Positions 43,782 through 53,946 of a DNA stretch of 64,000 nt are shown here, one piece after another. The DNA comes from Symbiodinium natans (lineage: Eukaryota > Sar > Dinophyceae > Suessiales > Symbiodiniaceae), in NCBI GenBank assembly GCA_905221605.1, contig CAJNDS010002545.1:137501-201500 (forward strand), read 5' to 3'. The stretch's first letter is position 1, and every line of letters starts with the position of its first letter. Under the pieces are notes generated by a model that did not search any database, was not told the DNA's origin, and worked only from the letters and a program-made list of their open reading frames with translations. The translations under genes and the position numbers were made by a program.

Positions 43782-46700
43782 CAACAAATGTGATATGAAA
43801 ATTTCCGAATTATTATTCAGTTCATCCCTAAACCTAAACCCGAAACCCTAAATCCCCCCCCCCCCCCAAAAAAAAAAAACATGCAACCCAAGGACAGGTC
43901 TTGCCCTCCACCACGGCAAAGTAGTGGCATTTCTGCTCGGATCCGCATTTTGCAGCGCAGACCGCGAGGTTGGTGGCGTCCTCCTTCATGGCAAGGGCGG
44001 TTTTGTAGGTTTTAGGGTTTTTGTGGTTGAGGTTTTTGGGGTTTAGGGGTTTGGGGGTTCGGGGTTTAGGGGTTTGGGGGTTGGGGGGTTGGGGGGTTTT
44101 GGGGGGTTTTGGGGGGTTTTGGGGGTTTTGGGGGTTTTGGGGGTTTTGGGGGTTTTGGGGGTCTTGGGGGTTTTGGGGGTTTTGGGGGTTTTGGGGGTTT
44201 TGGGGGTTTGGGGTTTGGGGAAGGGCACAGCAAAACAGGCAACAGGACCCGAAGCCCCCATCTTGGAAACGTGGAGAAGCCACAGCCGTGGCAATAGATC
44301 ATGGCTCCTTCTTCCACCCGGAGTAGTAGCCTAGGTTGGTCCCTCAATCCTTCTCTAAATATTACCTTCTGAGACCAAATGAGGGAAAATATAAACATCT
44401 TTTCAAGAGCCCAAGTAGCCAGAAATACCCTAAAATATCCCCTCTTAAACCAAAATTAGCGAAAACACAAAATCTTCCGGAGGGCCCAAGTAGCCTCCAA
44501 GGCAAAATCCAGTTCCAAGTTTTCGAAAGCGATGATCGACCTCTCGCGCGCTCAGAGGCGCGCCCCCACACTTCCCAACCCAGGGTTCAGGGTTCAGGGT
44601 TCAGGGTTCAGGGTTCAGGGTTCAGGGTTCAGGGTTCAGGGTTTAGGGTGTAGGGTGTAGGGTTCAGGCTTCAGGGTTTAGGGTTCAGGGTTTTGGGTTT
44701 AGGGTTTAGGGTTTGGGGTAAGTAGGGCATAGAGGTATGGGGCTCTTAGGGGGCCTTTTTTGGGTACGCAGGCAGAAGTTCCGTGTCTGCTTTGGCCAGA
44801 GCAGACCCCGCCAAACCAACGCCCCATTCAATATCTGGAGGCTTTGAAAACGAGGAAGCCAGGTATCATTTACGGTATATTCCTCACCTGCGGGGCATAG
44901 GGGTCTCTGGGGAAGTTCGCTTTTTGAACGGCAAAGGACCAGCCCCTCAACTTGAGACCATTCTCTACAGTTCGGAGATGTAGACTGTCAGGGCCTGTCG
45001 AGATGCTAAGGGTTTAACCGGGGGGGTTCCATGCATTAAGGGTTCTCGAAGTTGCGGTCTCTTTGCGAATCTCTCAGAATGTTAGGGTGCATGAAAGAAG
45101 CTGAGTTCCCCCGGTTTAGGGTGAAGAGGCTTGGGGAGACTGACCTTTAGAAGACAGGGGATGGTTGGGGCGCCCTATGTTTTTGAAATTCCCACTTTGT
45201 GCTGGGGCCAGTCTTTCTTGGGGGCTGTTGGGGGCTGTCATGCTTGTGTCGACATGAAAGCCCTGGGTCGCCTTCTCCGTCTTGGCATAGGTTGTGTGGT
45301 CTTCGGGAAAATACTGGCCCCCTTCTGTCACCCGTTGACTGCAGTCTCCGGCCCGGGCGTCGTATCTGGAGCAAGTCTTCCCGTCGTACAGCGCGAAGAA
45401 ATGGCATCCCTCCTCCTGCTCGCATCTGGCTTTGCAGGCTTGTAGGTTGCCGTCTTCTGCCTGCCAACCTGCATAGTAGCCCTGCGCACAGTAGCCAACG
45501 CCCAGCTTGGTGAAGTGGAACACGGCCAGGGCCTCCTGCGTCTTCGCGTAGAGGGTGTGCTCCTGGTCGGGATGTCGTGCGCTGCAGTCTTTGGCGTCGC
45601 CGTTGTACCTGGAACAGGTCTTCCCCGCCACGATGGCGAAATAGTGGCAATGCTGTTCGGAGCCGCATTTCGCCGCACAGGTCGCCAGGTTCGTGGCGTC
45701 CTCCTCCATTGCAACGCCGCTGGATATGAGGAATTAAAGGGCTCATATAGTACAGTTGTCAAGAACGGTAGTCTAAGGTTCAATTTGGGCCTTAGAAGGG
45801 TACCCCTTACATACCCCTTTTGTACCCTATGCAAATTACGGGCCCACGCATCAGAACCCTTCAAAGGAGGTTAGGCACCATGCTCAGGGCCCATGAACTA
45901 CCCTAAACCTCAACCCTAAACCCAATTGAAACCTTACTTCGAAGCTGGAGTTCACGCCGGCTCCTTCTTCCAACCGTCGTAGTAGCCTGAGAGGCAAAAG
46001 CCTGTGCCAAGCTTCCGGAAGCGTGGATCCACCTTGCGGAGGTGGGCACAAGGGGGCACAAGGAGATCTCTAAAACCCTCAGGCTGAGACCAAAAAGAAC
46101 TCGTCTTGTGGAGGTCTTCGTGCGGTTTGGGAAAACTTTTCTCGCGCTCACCAAGGTTTCGTAAAGAGGGAAGACAAGAGGAGTTGTGGGCAACACCTGG
46201 CGCGGAAACTTTGTGGGCTTTCTCGTGCCTTCCTGCCTGCCTGCCTTTCCCGTTGCGCTTGCCTTTTCGGTTCTGTTGGGGTGGGGTGGGTAGGGGATAT
46301 TTGTTTGTTTGCTTGTTTCTGTCCATGTTTGTGTGTATGTGTGTGTGTGTGCGCGTGTGTTCCAAGTTCGTTGTCTTTTTGTTTGGGGTGGAGTGTTGGC
46401 AAACCTCCCTGAAGTGCTGGGCCGGGGTACAAAGAGGTTTCAGCCTGCAGAGAGAAGGCCACAGTTCAGTTTAGGAACTAGGGTTTGCAAGTTGTGCCAT
46501 GGATCTATAGGGTCTGGGATTCAAACCTATAAGCCCTCTTTAGGGTTCAGGCCTTAGGTTTCCAAACCCTAGAACTCCCCCCCTCCCCCAACCAAGCCTT
46601 CTCAGTCTTGGCGTACGTTGTGTGCATCTGAGGGGAGTAGTCGCCGCCCTCAGTCACCATGTCCTTTTCAGGGAGAGAGGAGGGGCATTCGAAGGACCGA

Positions 46701-48121
46701 GGGGGCCGCTTTTGCAGTGGCTGTTTTGGGGCTCCTTAGGCACACAAAGAGGATATAAGATGACATACATGTATGAATATGTATAGACCATATATATATA
46801 TACAAGAGACAGGGACAGAGAGTGAGAGAGACACACATAGAAAGCGAAGGAGTATACATAGGGTGATAGAAAGGGCCCCTTCCCTTCGTCCTTGCAGTCG
46901 CCGGCCCGAGAATCATATCTGGAGCAGGTCTTCCCCTCGAAGAGGGCGAAGAATCCTAGGCTGGGCTACAGGGTTTTAGGGTTTTACGGTTTAGGGTTTA
47001 GGGTGTAGGGTTTAAGGTTTAGGCTTCAGGGTTTAGGGTTTAGGGTTCACGGTTTAGGGTTTCGGGCTTAGGAGGGTTTATATAGGGCTCAGGGTTTAGA
47101 GTACATGCCTCTAACAAACCGAACCAGGGAAGAGATCTAAACACTCCAGACCCTATCAACCCACAAGCTGCCCAAGACCCTAAACATCCCGAGCTGAAGA
47201 AACCCTAGACCCTAAACCTACAAATCCTAAAAACAATCCAAAAACACGAGCCCTACAAATCCTCAACCCTAAAACACCCTTCGAAACCCTCTGGCAACAA
47301 AAGACCCTAAAAACCATGGCAAATAACAAACTATTCAAAAAAACACCAAAAGCACTAAACGCAAGCTTCCAAAAAATCCCCCTAAACCCCCTTGTACGCC
47401 TAGCAGCGGCACTTGTCTTCTTCGTGGCATTTTGCTTTGCAGCCCTCGAGGGTGGCATCAGCTGCCACCCAACCTCCGTGACACAACGGAGGCTTGTGGG
47501 GGCTTAGGGCTTAGGGTTGAGGGTTGAGGGTTGAGGGTTTAGGGGTTAGGGTTTAGGGTTTAGGGTTTAGGGTTTAGGGTTTAGGGTTCAGGGTTCAGGG
47601 TTTAGGGTTTAGGGTGTGGGGGCTCAGGGGGTCTTAGTAGCCCAGCAACCGTATTATAAATAAGGGCACCCTTTTTTGGGTTGGTTACTTCAGGAGGGAA
47701 ACCAGAACCCAAAGAACCCAAAGGAAGGGTGAAGGGTACCACTGGGCTACTATGGGGTTATAGGGCTTAGGGTTGAAGGTTCAGGGCTTGAGGCTTAGGG
47801 TTCTTGACGGGTTTAAGGGAGCTTTTGATGGCTATTCTGGAAGGTTTCTGGTTGAGGGTTCAGGGGGTTTCGGACTGTTGTTCCATGATAGAAGCTTCCA
47901 AGGCAAAGCCGATGAGTGGCTAAACCCTGAACCCTGAAGCCTGCGAACCCTGTAAACCCCCGTAAACTCCTGCAAACCCTGTAAACCCCTGTAAACCCCT
48001 GTAAACTCCTGCAAACCCCTGTAAACCACACAAACCTTCTTCGCCGGCGCCCGCCTGCGTAGTAGCCTTGCCCACAGTATCCGACGCCGAGTTTGCTGAA
48101 TCGCTGGGGATGCGGCCCCTC
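43138..48121 (-). CDS. Cysteine-rich PAN/Apple-like modular protein (multi-exon)
   Basis: Nine minus-strand exons join in frame: 48121-48055, 47473-47408, 46955-46891, 46663-46598, 46032-45964, 45703-45272 (144 codons), 44330-44308, 43983-43896 and 43217-43138. They encode four modules of about 70 residues built around KLGxGYC, GYYxGW, CxxxC, CHYFA or CxFFAL, GKTCSRY and a closing HTTYAKTEK or HTLYAKTQE, with six cysteines per module. Modules alternate between type A (CKAKC, AGDC, TEGG) and type B (EDATNLA, CAAKCGSEQ, AKDC, RHPD). The cysteine spacing resembles PAN/Apple domains, which bind carbohydrate or protein outside the cell; that assignment is inference. One small exon, the KLG-FCLS part of module 4, is missing between 44.3 and 45.3 kb, and the 3' end beyond 43138 was not found. 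Donors are GC (4), GA (3 or 4) and GT (1). Confidence 0.85.
43229..43494. repeat. Longest near-perfect telomere-type block, TTTAGGG orientation
   Basis: About 38 copies with only TTTAGTG-type interruptions near 43350-43372. It begins 12 bp upstream of the acceptor of the last PAN-like exon found (43217). Confidence 0.97.
44085..44215. repeat. GGGGGTTTT nonamer minisatellite
   Basis: About 14 units in a PAN-like intron. It is a G-rich telomere-like variant with strong G-quadruplex potential. Overlapping frames (PKTPKTPK, GGFGGF) are artefacts. Confidence 0.95.
44581..44720. repeat. TTCAGGG heptamer block
   Basis: Eight TTCAGGG units followed by mixed TTTAGGG and TGTAGGG, in a PAN-like intron. 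Confidence 0.92.
47630..47754. mobile_element. Small inverted-repeat element (TAGTAGCCCAG ends)
   Basis: About 125 bp bounded by TAGTAGCCCAGCAACC and its inverted partner CACTGGGCTACTA, with an internal GGGCACCC/GGGTACC pair. It lies in the intron between the first two PAN-like exons. A related single end (GGTAGCCCAGTAACCATATT) is at about 3456. Confidence 0.6.
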
Positions 48122-48201
48122 CTGAAACATCGGGGAGCTGCTGGGCTAATTTATGGTTTGATTAGGGCTCAGGGTACCCAACAGTTATAAGATGTTATAA
48201 G

Positions 48202-48411
48202 TTATAACTCAAGTACACAGCAACCATGACAGGGAACTTGGTTTAGGCCTTGAGCTTGCCCATATAACTTGGCCCTACGTACTGCATGGGGCTTCATCCA
48301 GGTGATCTGCGATTGAGCTTCGCTAGAGCTTGGTATGACATTCTTCACGGCATCTACTCGCCGCAGGCCTGACTTGGATGGGTACTTCGACATCCCGTGC
48401 CGCACACCCAA
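48202..48411 (-). CDS. Hypothetical small ORF between PAN-like exons
   Basis: A complete minus-strand reading frame of 69 codons starts MGVRHGMSKYPSKSG and contains SSSEAQSQITWMKPHAVRRA. It sits in what would be an intron of the PAN-like gene, just upstream of its first recognised module. It could be an unrelated remnant or part of the 5' region; nothing in it is recognised. Confidence 0.2.
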   Translation of the reverse strand: MGVRHGMSKYPSKSGLRRVDAVKNVIPSSSEAQSQITWMKPHAVRRAKLYGQAQGLNQVPCHGCCVLEL

Positions 48412-48611
48412 TCCCGACAGAAGGCCTGACTAAACCCCCGGACACGCTGAAGCCCAGAATCCTAACCCGTGCATCATGGATTCCCCTACTACCCCCCCTC
48501 TACACTATACCTCCCCTAGGGTCCCCCCATGTAAGGCTATTTAGGGTAATTAGTAGGCAAATAAACCCTAAACCCTAAACCCAAAACCCAAAACTAGGGA
48601 AACCCATAAAT

Positions 48612-50634
48612 ACAGACAGCATGAGCCTCGGTCTTCAGCTCCCTGACGGCGTCAAGCTCTCGGCCTGACAGAACCCATCTCTTCTGCCGGAGAGAGGTCG
48701 TGCTTCGCGGAGCCCATTTACCCCAAACCCGAAACCCGAAACCCTAAACCCGCAACCCTAAATCAACCCCCTCAGAGAAACAAATAGAACACACTTAACG
48801 CACCCCCCAACAAGGAACACCACTCACCAACTGAAAGCCTGCCTCGGAACCCCCCAGCCCTCGCCCTCCCCAAAGCCGGAAGGCTCATGGGGTTTAGGGT
48901 TTAGGATTTAGGGTTTAGGGTTTAGGGTTATGGATTCTCATAAGTAGGGTTAGCAAGTGCCTCTTGTGAGTAGGTTTCGGGCTTCGGGTTGACTTGGAGT
49001 AGCCGACTTTCCTTTCGGCTTCTTCACGGGGAGTGCATGCCCCTTCTTCAGTCCTACTTCGAGGACTTCTTGAGAGATGGGAGCTTCCCAGAATAGGGGG
49101 GAGCAGGGTACCCTTATATGCCCCGAATGAGCATAGTGCCCATGGTAGGAACCCCCAAAGACGGGTTCCCCCGCCCAGACTTTCTCCCAGATTTTCGGAA
49201 CCCCCCATGCAAGGGGATAAGAGGAACCGCAGTGCTTAACTCTAGAATCTAGGGTTTCGGGGCCTAGGGCTTTGGGGTTTAGGGATTAGGGGTTAGGGTC
49301 TGGGGTTCAGGGGATTAGGGATTCGGGCTCAGGGTTTAGGAAGATTTTCGCGCAGTGGCCTGAAGCGTGACGACGCATGACGGCCTCCAATTGGGGCACG
49401 GGTATTGCTCACGTCGGGTCGAGATGGTTGGGTTACGTATAACCCTCCTGATGAACCTCCAGGTACCCCTAACCCCTACAGCCTATCTGTCCTGAAAATG
49501 ACAAGCAATGAAGACGAGGACGAAGGTTGGGAAGAATGGTCACAAGCTGACTGACATGTAAGAACAACTGCCGACACTGCAGCGCACACCAGATCAAGGT
49601 GTGGGTTGTTTCCTAACAATCCCCTTCTACAAGGACCCCCCAGTAGCAGGTCCCCAATTTTGGTGAGAAATCCAAACGTTCCCAAACCCTAAACCCTAAA
49701 CCCTAAGCCCTAAGCCCTAAACCCTAAACCATAAATCCTAAACCCTAAACCCTAAACCCTAAACCCTAAACCCTAAACCCCAAACCCTAAACCCTAAACC
49801 CTAAACCCTAAACCCTAAACCCTAAACCCTAAACCCTACAGACCCCGCACCTTCATCGATCCATCGGCTTGGACTTCAAACTTGTGGTCTGCGCCTTCGC
49901 GTCGCCTCGGGCGGATGAGGGCGCTCGAAATAGTTCATGAGAGGCATAGTATAGGGGGCCGGAAGTAATTAGAATAGGGGTTTGGGGGGTTTCGGGTTTA
50001 GGTTTAGGGCGACTATAGGGGCCTGAAATGATTGGAATATGGTTTTTTGGGGGGGGGGGTTGTTCTAGTATACTTACAAAGGGACCATAAGGGAATATGA
50101 TTAGTAGTTATTCCAACCCCTGTATTGCTAAAAATGATATTCACCCGAATAGTGGTCATTGTGCTCCTGTCTGTGCTAGATATCAGCTTGAGTCTGTCCA
50201 ATTTTGAATTAGGAATTCGATGAATACGATCCTAACATCCCAATCGTCGTGAGGTACGAACGGTAAGACGCTTGCCCTGATGAAACATGACCTTAAACCC
50301 TTAAACCCCTAAATCCTACACCCCTCAACCCTAAACCCCTAAATCCTGCACCCCTAGACCCTAAACCTCAACCCTAAACCCTAGACCCTCGACCCGAAAC
50401 ACCAAAACAATAAACCCTAATTAAACCATGAACCCTAAACCCTAAGCCTAAGCCCTAAAACCTAAACCGTAAACCCTGAACCCGAAACCCGAAACTCTCA
50501 ACTCTAAACCCCCTAAACCCTAAACCCTTCAGGCCGAGGTGCACCGCATGATCGACTGCGGTATGCTTGACGTCTACGGCTCGTGAAGTCACCAGCAACA
50601 CGGCCAGGACGTCGAGCACCGCAATGGTTCTCAT
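48612..50634 (-). CDS. Signal-peptide exon and further 5' exons, probably of the PAN-like gene
   Basis: At 50634 a minus-strand ATG opens MRTIAVLDVLAVLLVTSRA followed by VDVKHTAVDHAVHLGLK, a classical signal peptide with a hydrophobic core and an S-R-A cleavage end. The exon runs to about 50526, where a GT donor falls inside the first telomere-type heptamer. Downstream islands on the same strand read SALIRPRRREGADHKFEVQA (about 49925-49850), LEAVMRRHASGHCAKI (about 49395-49345), VLEVGLKKGHALPVKKPKGK (about 49070-48945) and SLRQKRWVLSGRELDAVREL (about 48705-48612). A secreted start immediately upstream fits a disulphide-rich extracellular protein, but the joins into the first PAN-like exon at 48121 were not verified. 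Confidence 0.5.
49092..49211. mobile_element. Small TIR element, family 4
   Basis: Starts CCCAGAATAGGGGGGAGCAG with GGTACCC nearby and ends GATTTTCGGAACCCCCCATG. It overlaps the edge of an exon-like island at 48945-49070, so the two annotations compete at the boundary. Confidence 0.55.
49682..49838. repeat. Telomere-type repeat block, CCCTAAA orientation
   Basis: About 22 copies, adjacent to the exon-like island 49850-49925. Confidence 0.95.
50023..50127. mobile_element. Small TIR element, family 3, copy 4
   Basis: Begins CTATAGGGGCCTGAAATGAT and ends AGTTATTCCAACCCCTGTA, with core CTAGTATACTTACAAAGGGA. It is the copy closest to the one at 4605, 45 kb away. It lies in an inferred intron of the 5' part of the PAN-like gene. 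Confidence 0.75.
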
Positions 50635-50984
50635 GTTACCTGCGCTTGGCCCTAGGGTCCAGGGTTTAGGGTTCATGTGGCGTAGGGTTTCGGGTTCATG
50701 TGGTGTAGGATTTAGGGGTCACACGGTTTAAAGGTTTAGGGTTTACCTGCTTGGCTGCTGCAAGGCTGGAAGTTCCCTCAAAAGGAGCTGGAGTCTATCA
50801 AACCTCTGCATATCCAAGAGGTTCTCCACAGCCGGTCTCAAATGGGCAGCGTGCGCTTTGCTGTGGTGGCAGCAGGATTAGCACCATGCTTCCCGTCGTT
50901 TCCGGGGCGATACGACAAAGATGCCATGATAAGAGACGGGCATGGCGTGTTCAGGTGGACATGTGCCCCCTGAACCCTTTAAAA

Positions 50985-51086
50985 ACCCTAAACCCTAAAC
51001 CCTAAACCCTAAACCCTAAACCCTAAACCCTAAACCCTAAACCCTAAACCCTAAACCCTAAACCCTAAACCCTAAACCCTAAACCT
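50985..51086. repeat. Telomere-type repeat block, CCCTAAA orientation
   Basis: About 14 perfect copies. Confidence 0.96.
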
Positions 51087-51089
51087 CCT

Positions 51090-51660
51090 GGACTCTATGT
51101 GTAAACCAACTTGTGCATCTTAATGTTCCCCTGTTGGCATGTCATTCTTTTTTTGCTCTCGCTCTTTATTGCTTTCGCTCGCACAACCTTTCAATCAAGA
51201 ACTCACGAATGTAGTCAAAAACAAGCGGGAGAGAACTGAATTCTTGTGCTAAAAAGCGCTAATCAGATAGCAAAATGCGGTAGAAGAGACAGAGATACCA
51301 ACAAGATGATTTGAAAGCCTTTGTTCCTTGATGGCCACGTCATGCCATAACATGCTGCGCAAGCGGCACGTGGAGGAATGAGTTCACCAGAATACGTGCG
51401 TTCCTTCGCTGCAAGATTTCAAAGGCAGGGTAATGGTGGTTCAAAACTAAGCTGGCTGTACAAACCAACCCGCTAAGCTCCTGCCTTAAGGCTCAATAAG
51501 AGAGAAAAAACATAAAAAGCATCCCAAAGTCCTACCTAAGCCTTACAAACCCTATATATGTCTTATTTAAGCTCACCTATAAACAAGACCCCCTTAAACA
51601 AATCTATCCCAAGGTCCAAAGGAATGCTCTAGACTCACCTGCAAGCAAGGGACTTTAACA
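51090..51660. other. Repeat-poor interval without recognised features
   Basis: About 570 bp of AT-richer unique DNA, upstream (in the minus-strand sense) of the signal-peptide exon. No ORF of note and no repeat were seen. It could contain the promoter or 5' leader of the PAN-like gene, but no motif supports this. Confidence 0.3.
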
Positions 51661-52370
51661 GGTTCGGCGCATCTGCGCTCCCCACCTAAAGGGAACCTTT
51701 AGGGTCGAGTGCGCCCGCGGCTTGAGCCCAAAGCTTCCGGAGCGCTCAAGGCGCTTGTGGGGGGTTTTAGAGGGATTTTGAGGGCTCAGGGTCTTAGAGC
51801 TCCTGTTAGGTTTCAGGTTCGAGGTTTCCCATGGCATCGCTACAGCCAGGCTTCCTGAAGGCGTCGCTATACAGATGAGATTGCCTCAACAGGATTTTGG
51901 CCTTAGGGATGGTTCGGGTTTCGGATTGGGGTCCCAAGGTTCAAGACTTGAGGATGTCGTGCTTTGCAACATGGTTGTCAGATCACTTCCCATCGGAACA
52001 CGTGCAAACCAGTCAATTGCGGAGCTCGCGGCCCTAAACCTACCACTTCAAAACATCTTCTGAACACGCGCGCGCGCTCTTCACATGCTTGACAGTCAGG
52101 CAGGACGTGCTTCAACGGCATTCTGACAACCATGGGTGCTCACTGTGCCACTTGACAATTTTCACACGGTCGAAAGCGTTTCTGTGGAAGCAGCGCCTCG
52201 TCAAATTCACCGGCCGCACCATCCTGGATTTGGGCTGACCGAGGGGTTTGGCATCAAACTCTGCTGCAAACAATCTAGACTTCGGTTTTGAAGACATAAT
52301 TTCCCGCATGTCAAAAAACGGTCAAAACTCGGTGTGTTGGTGTGTTGCTGTGTTGGCGTGTTGGTGTGTT

Positions 52371-52452
52371 AGAGAAAGAGAAAGAGAAAGAGAAAGAGAA
52401 AGAGAAAGAGAAAGAGAAAGAGAAAGAGAAAGGGAAAGAGAAAGAGAAAGTT
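52371..52452. repeat. (AAAGAG)n microsatellite
   Basis: About 13 hexamer units, preceded by TGTTGG-type repeats at 52330-52368. Confidence 0.96.
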
Positions 52453-52464
52453 AAAACAAAGCAC

Positions 52465-52985
52465 ACGCCGCTTTGTTACGGACATGTTTGTGTCTGTCGA
52501 GCCCACGTAGCAAAAACACACCCAAAAACCCGCCACTTTGTCACGGACATGTTTTTCTCCATCGGGCCTGTAAAAGAAAGCCACTTTGTTGCGGAGATTT
52601 TTGTGTGAATGGAACCTATGTAGCAAAAAAACACGCCACTTTGTTACATACATTTTGTGTCCATGGAGCCTATAAAAAAACAACACTTTGTTACCGACAT
52701 CGTTGTGTCCATCAAGTCTGCAACAAAACAAACGCCAACTTGCTACAATGTTTGTGTCCATCGTTGCAAAGGTTTGGTGTCCATCGAGCCCGTGTAAAAA
52801 AGAAAACACGCCACTTTGTTACGGACATTTGTGTTTCCATCGAGCCTGTTAAAAAATCTAATGAAAAAAACGCCACTTCGTTACAGAGATGTTGATGTCC
52901 AGCGAGCCTGTTTACAAAGAAAGCCACTTTGTTACGGACATGTTTGGTGTCCATCCAGCCTTAAAAGACACCACTTTGTCACGGT
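52465..52985. repeat. Degenerate minisatellite, unit about 50-60 bp
   Basis: About ten copies of CACGCCACTTTGTTACGGAC followed by ATGTTTGTGTCCATCGAGCC and an A-run. They start near 52466, 52527, 52575, 52624, 52680, 52728, 52806, 52867, 52919 and 52967. Open frames on both strands follow the repeat and are probably not genes. Confidence 0.88.
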
Positions 52986-53073
52986 CGGTGGCACTGGCGG
53001 TAGCCATTAAATATGATGCAATGCTGTGGGTCATACATGGCTACGTGAAAGTTGTTCTGAACGAGGATGGCCC

Positions 53074-53135
53074 TTAAAGCCCTCTGAAAAATACTCCTAA
53101 GTCTAGTCCGCTTAAATCCCAGTAAGGGAACATAC
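53074..53135. repeat. Dispersed element of the CCTCTTAAACCCA-TAAGGG type
   Basis: Reads CCCTCTGAAAAATACTCCTA, then TCCGCTTAAATCCCAGTAAG and GGAA. There is no telomere-type block inside this copy. Confidence 0.5.
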
Positions 53136-53689
53136 CGGGTGAATCAAACTCAGGGATGAGAGCCCGGTAAGGCCCACTACCTTCGGTTTGAGCTTTGGGG
53201 TAGGCCTGCGGCCAACAAGTCAGGAATCTAGGAGCCAGGACATGGGGAGAAAAAAGGGCCCACTTCCACACGCAGCCTGTAAACCCTCAACCCCGAGCCC
53301 TATAAACCCTAAACTCGAAACCCCAAGCCGAGCCTGGACCCAACAAGCCGACAACCTCGGAGGTCGAACTCATATTGCCGCAGCTGCCCAGAAGGTAGCA
53401 CAAAAACCACACTAACAACCCCCGATCCCAGAGCCAAGACGAGCCCTGCTGCGACACTTGGCCGCCAACGCTCGACGCCGAGGCCTTATAACGAAACCCT
53501 TGATTCAAATGGTTCAGGATTTGGGGGGTTTCGGGTCTTGCAACGAAGCCCCAAAACGAACCCCCAATGAAGTACCTGGTTCCTCCCTATATCAGATAGA
53601 GGCCTCAGGAAGTGAGGTTTAGGGGTTTAGGATTTCGGGGAGGCGCGTAAAGCCAAACCCGAAGACCCTAGATCGAAGTGTGAACCCAA

Positions 53690-53946
53690 GCTTCAAACCT
53701 CGTAACCTCGTAGTTCGGACTTCGCGGCAAGTTATCGCCAAAGCTGCCCAGAGCAGGGTTCACGGCAAAGTATTTTAAAGCTGAGGGAAATTCAGGGCAT
53801 ACTGTGGCTCCTGCCAAGGCGTTGCGAGAGATGGCGGGCAGGCCTGAGGGCAGCAGTTGACGGTTCTGGGTGGAGGATCGCTGCTCTTGCGTAAGCAAGG
53901 ATTTAGGGCGTAGGGTTTGGGATCTATTCCATTGAAGGGGTCTCAT
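53690..53946 (-). CDS. Hypothetical open region
   Basis: A repeat-free minus-strand stretch of about 85 codons with mixed composition includes SGLPAISRNALAGATVCPEF and ALKYFAVNPALGSFGDNL. It has no recognised domain. It could be an exon of an unrecognised gene between 53 and 55 kb, where the plus strand is also open at 54360-54660 (AACRDVATNASLEEYWG-like reading), so strand assignment here is weak. Confidence 0.3.

Noticed and set aside
44021..44398. Frames rich in PKTPKTP or GGFGGF
   Set aside because: They translate the GGGGGTTTT minisatellite. Only short parts (YYSGWKK and the EDATNLA exon nearby) are real coding.
44764..44810. Candidate for the missing module-B2 exon (reads TRNFCLR on minus)
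   Set aside because: It would join in phase to 44330 but gives one residue too few before YYSGW and lacks the KLG motif; kept only as a weak possibility.
52369..52954. Several frames of 80-146 codons on both strands
   Set aside because: They follow the (AAAGAG)n tract and the 50-60-bp minisatellite, whose repeated phrases appear in each frame.
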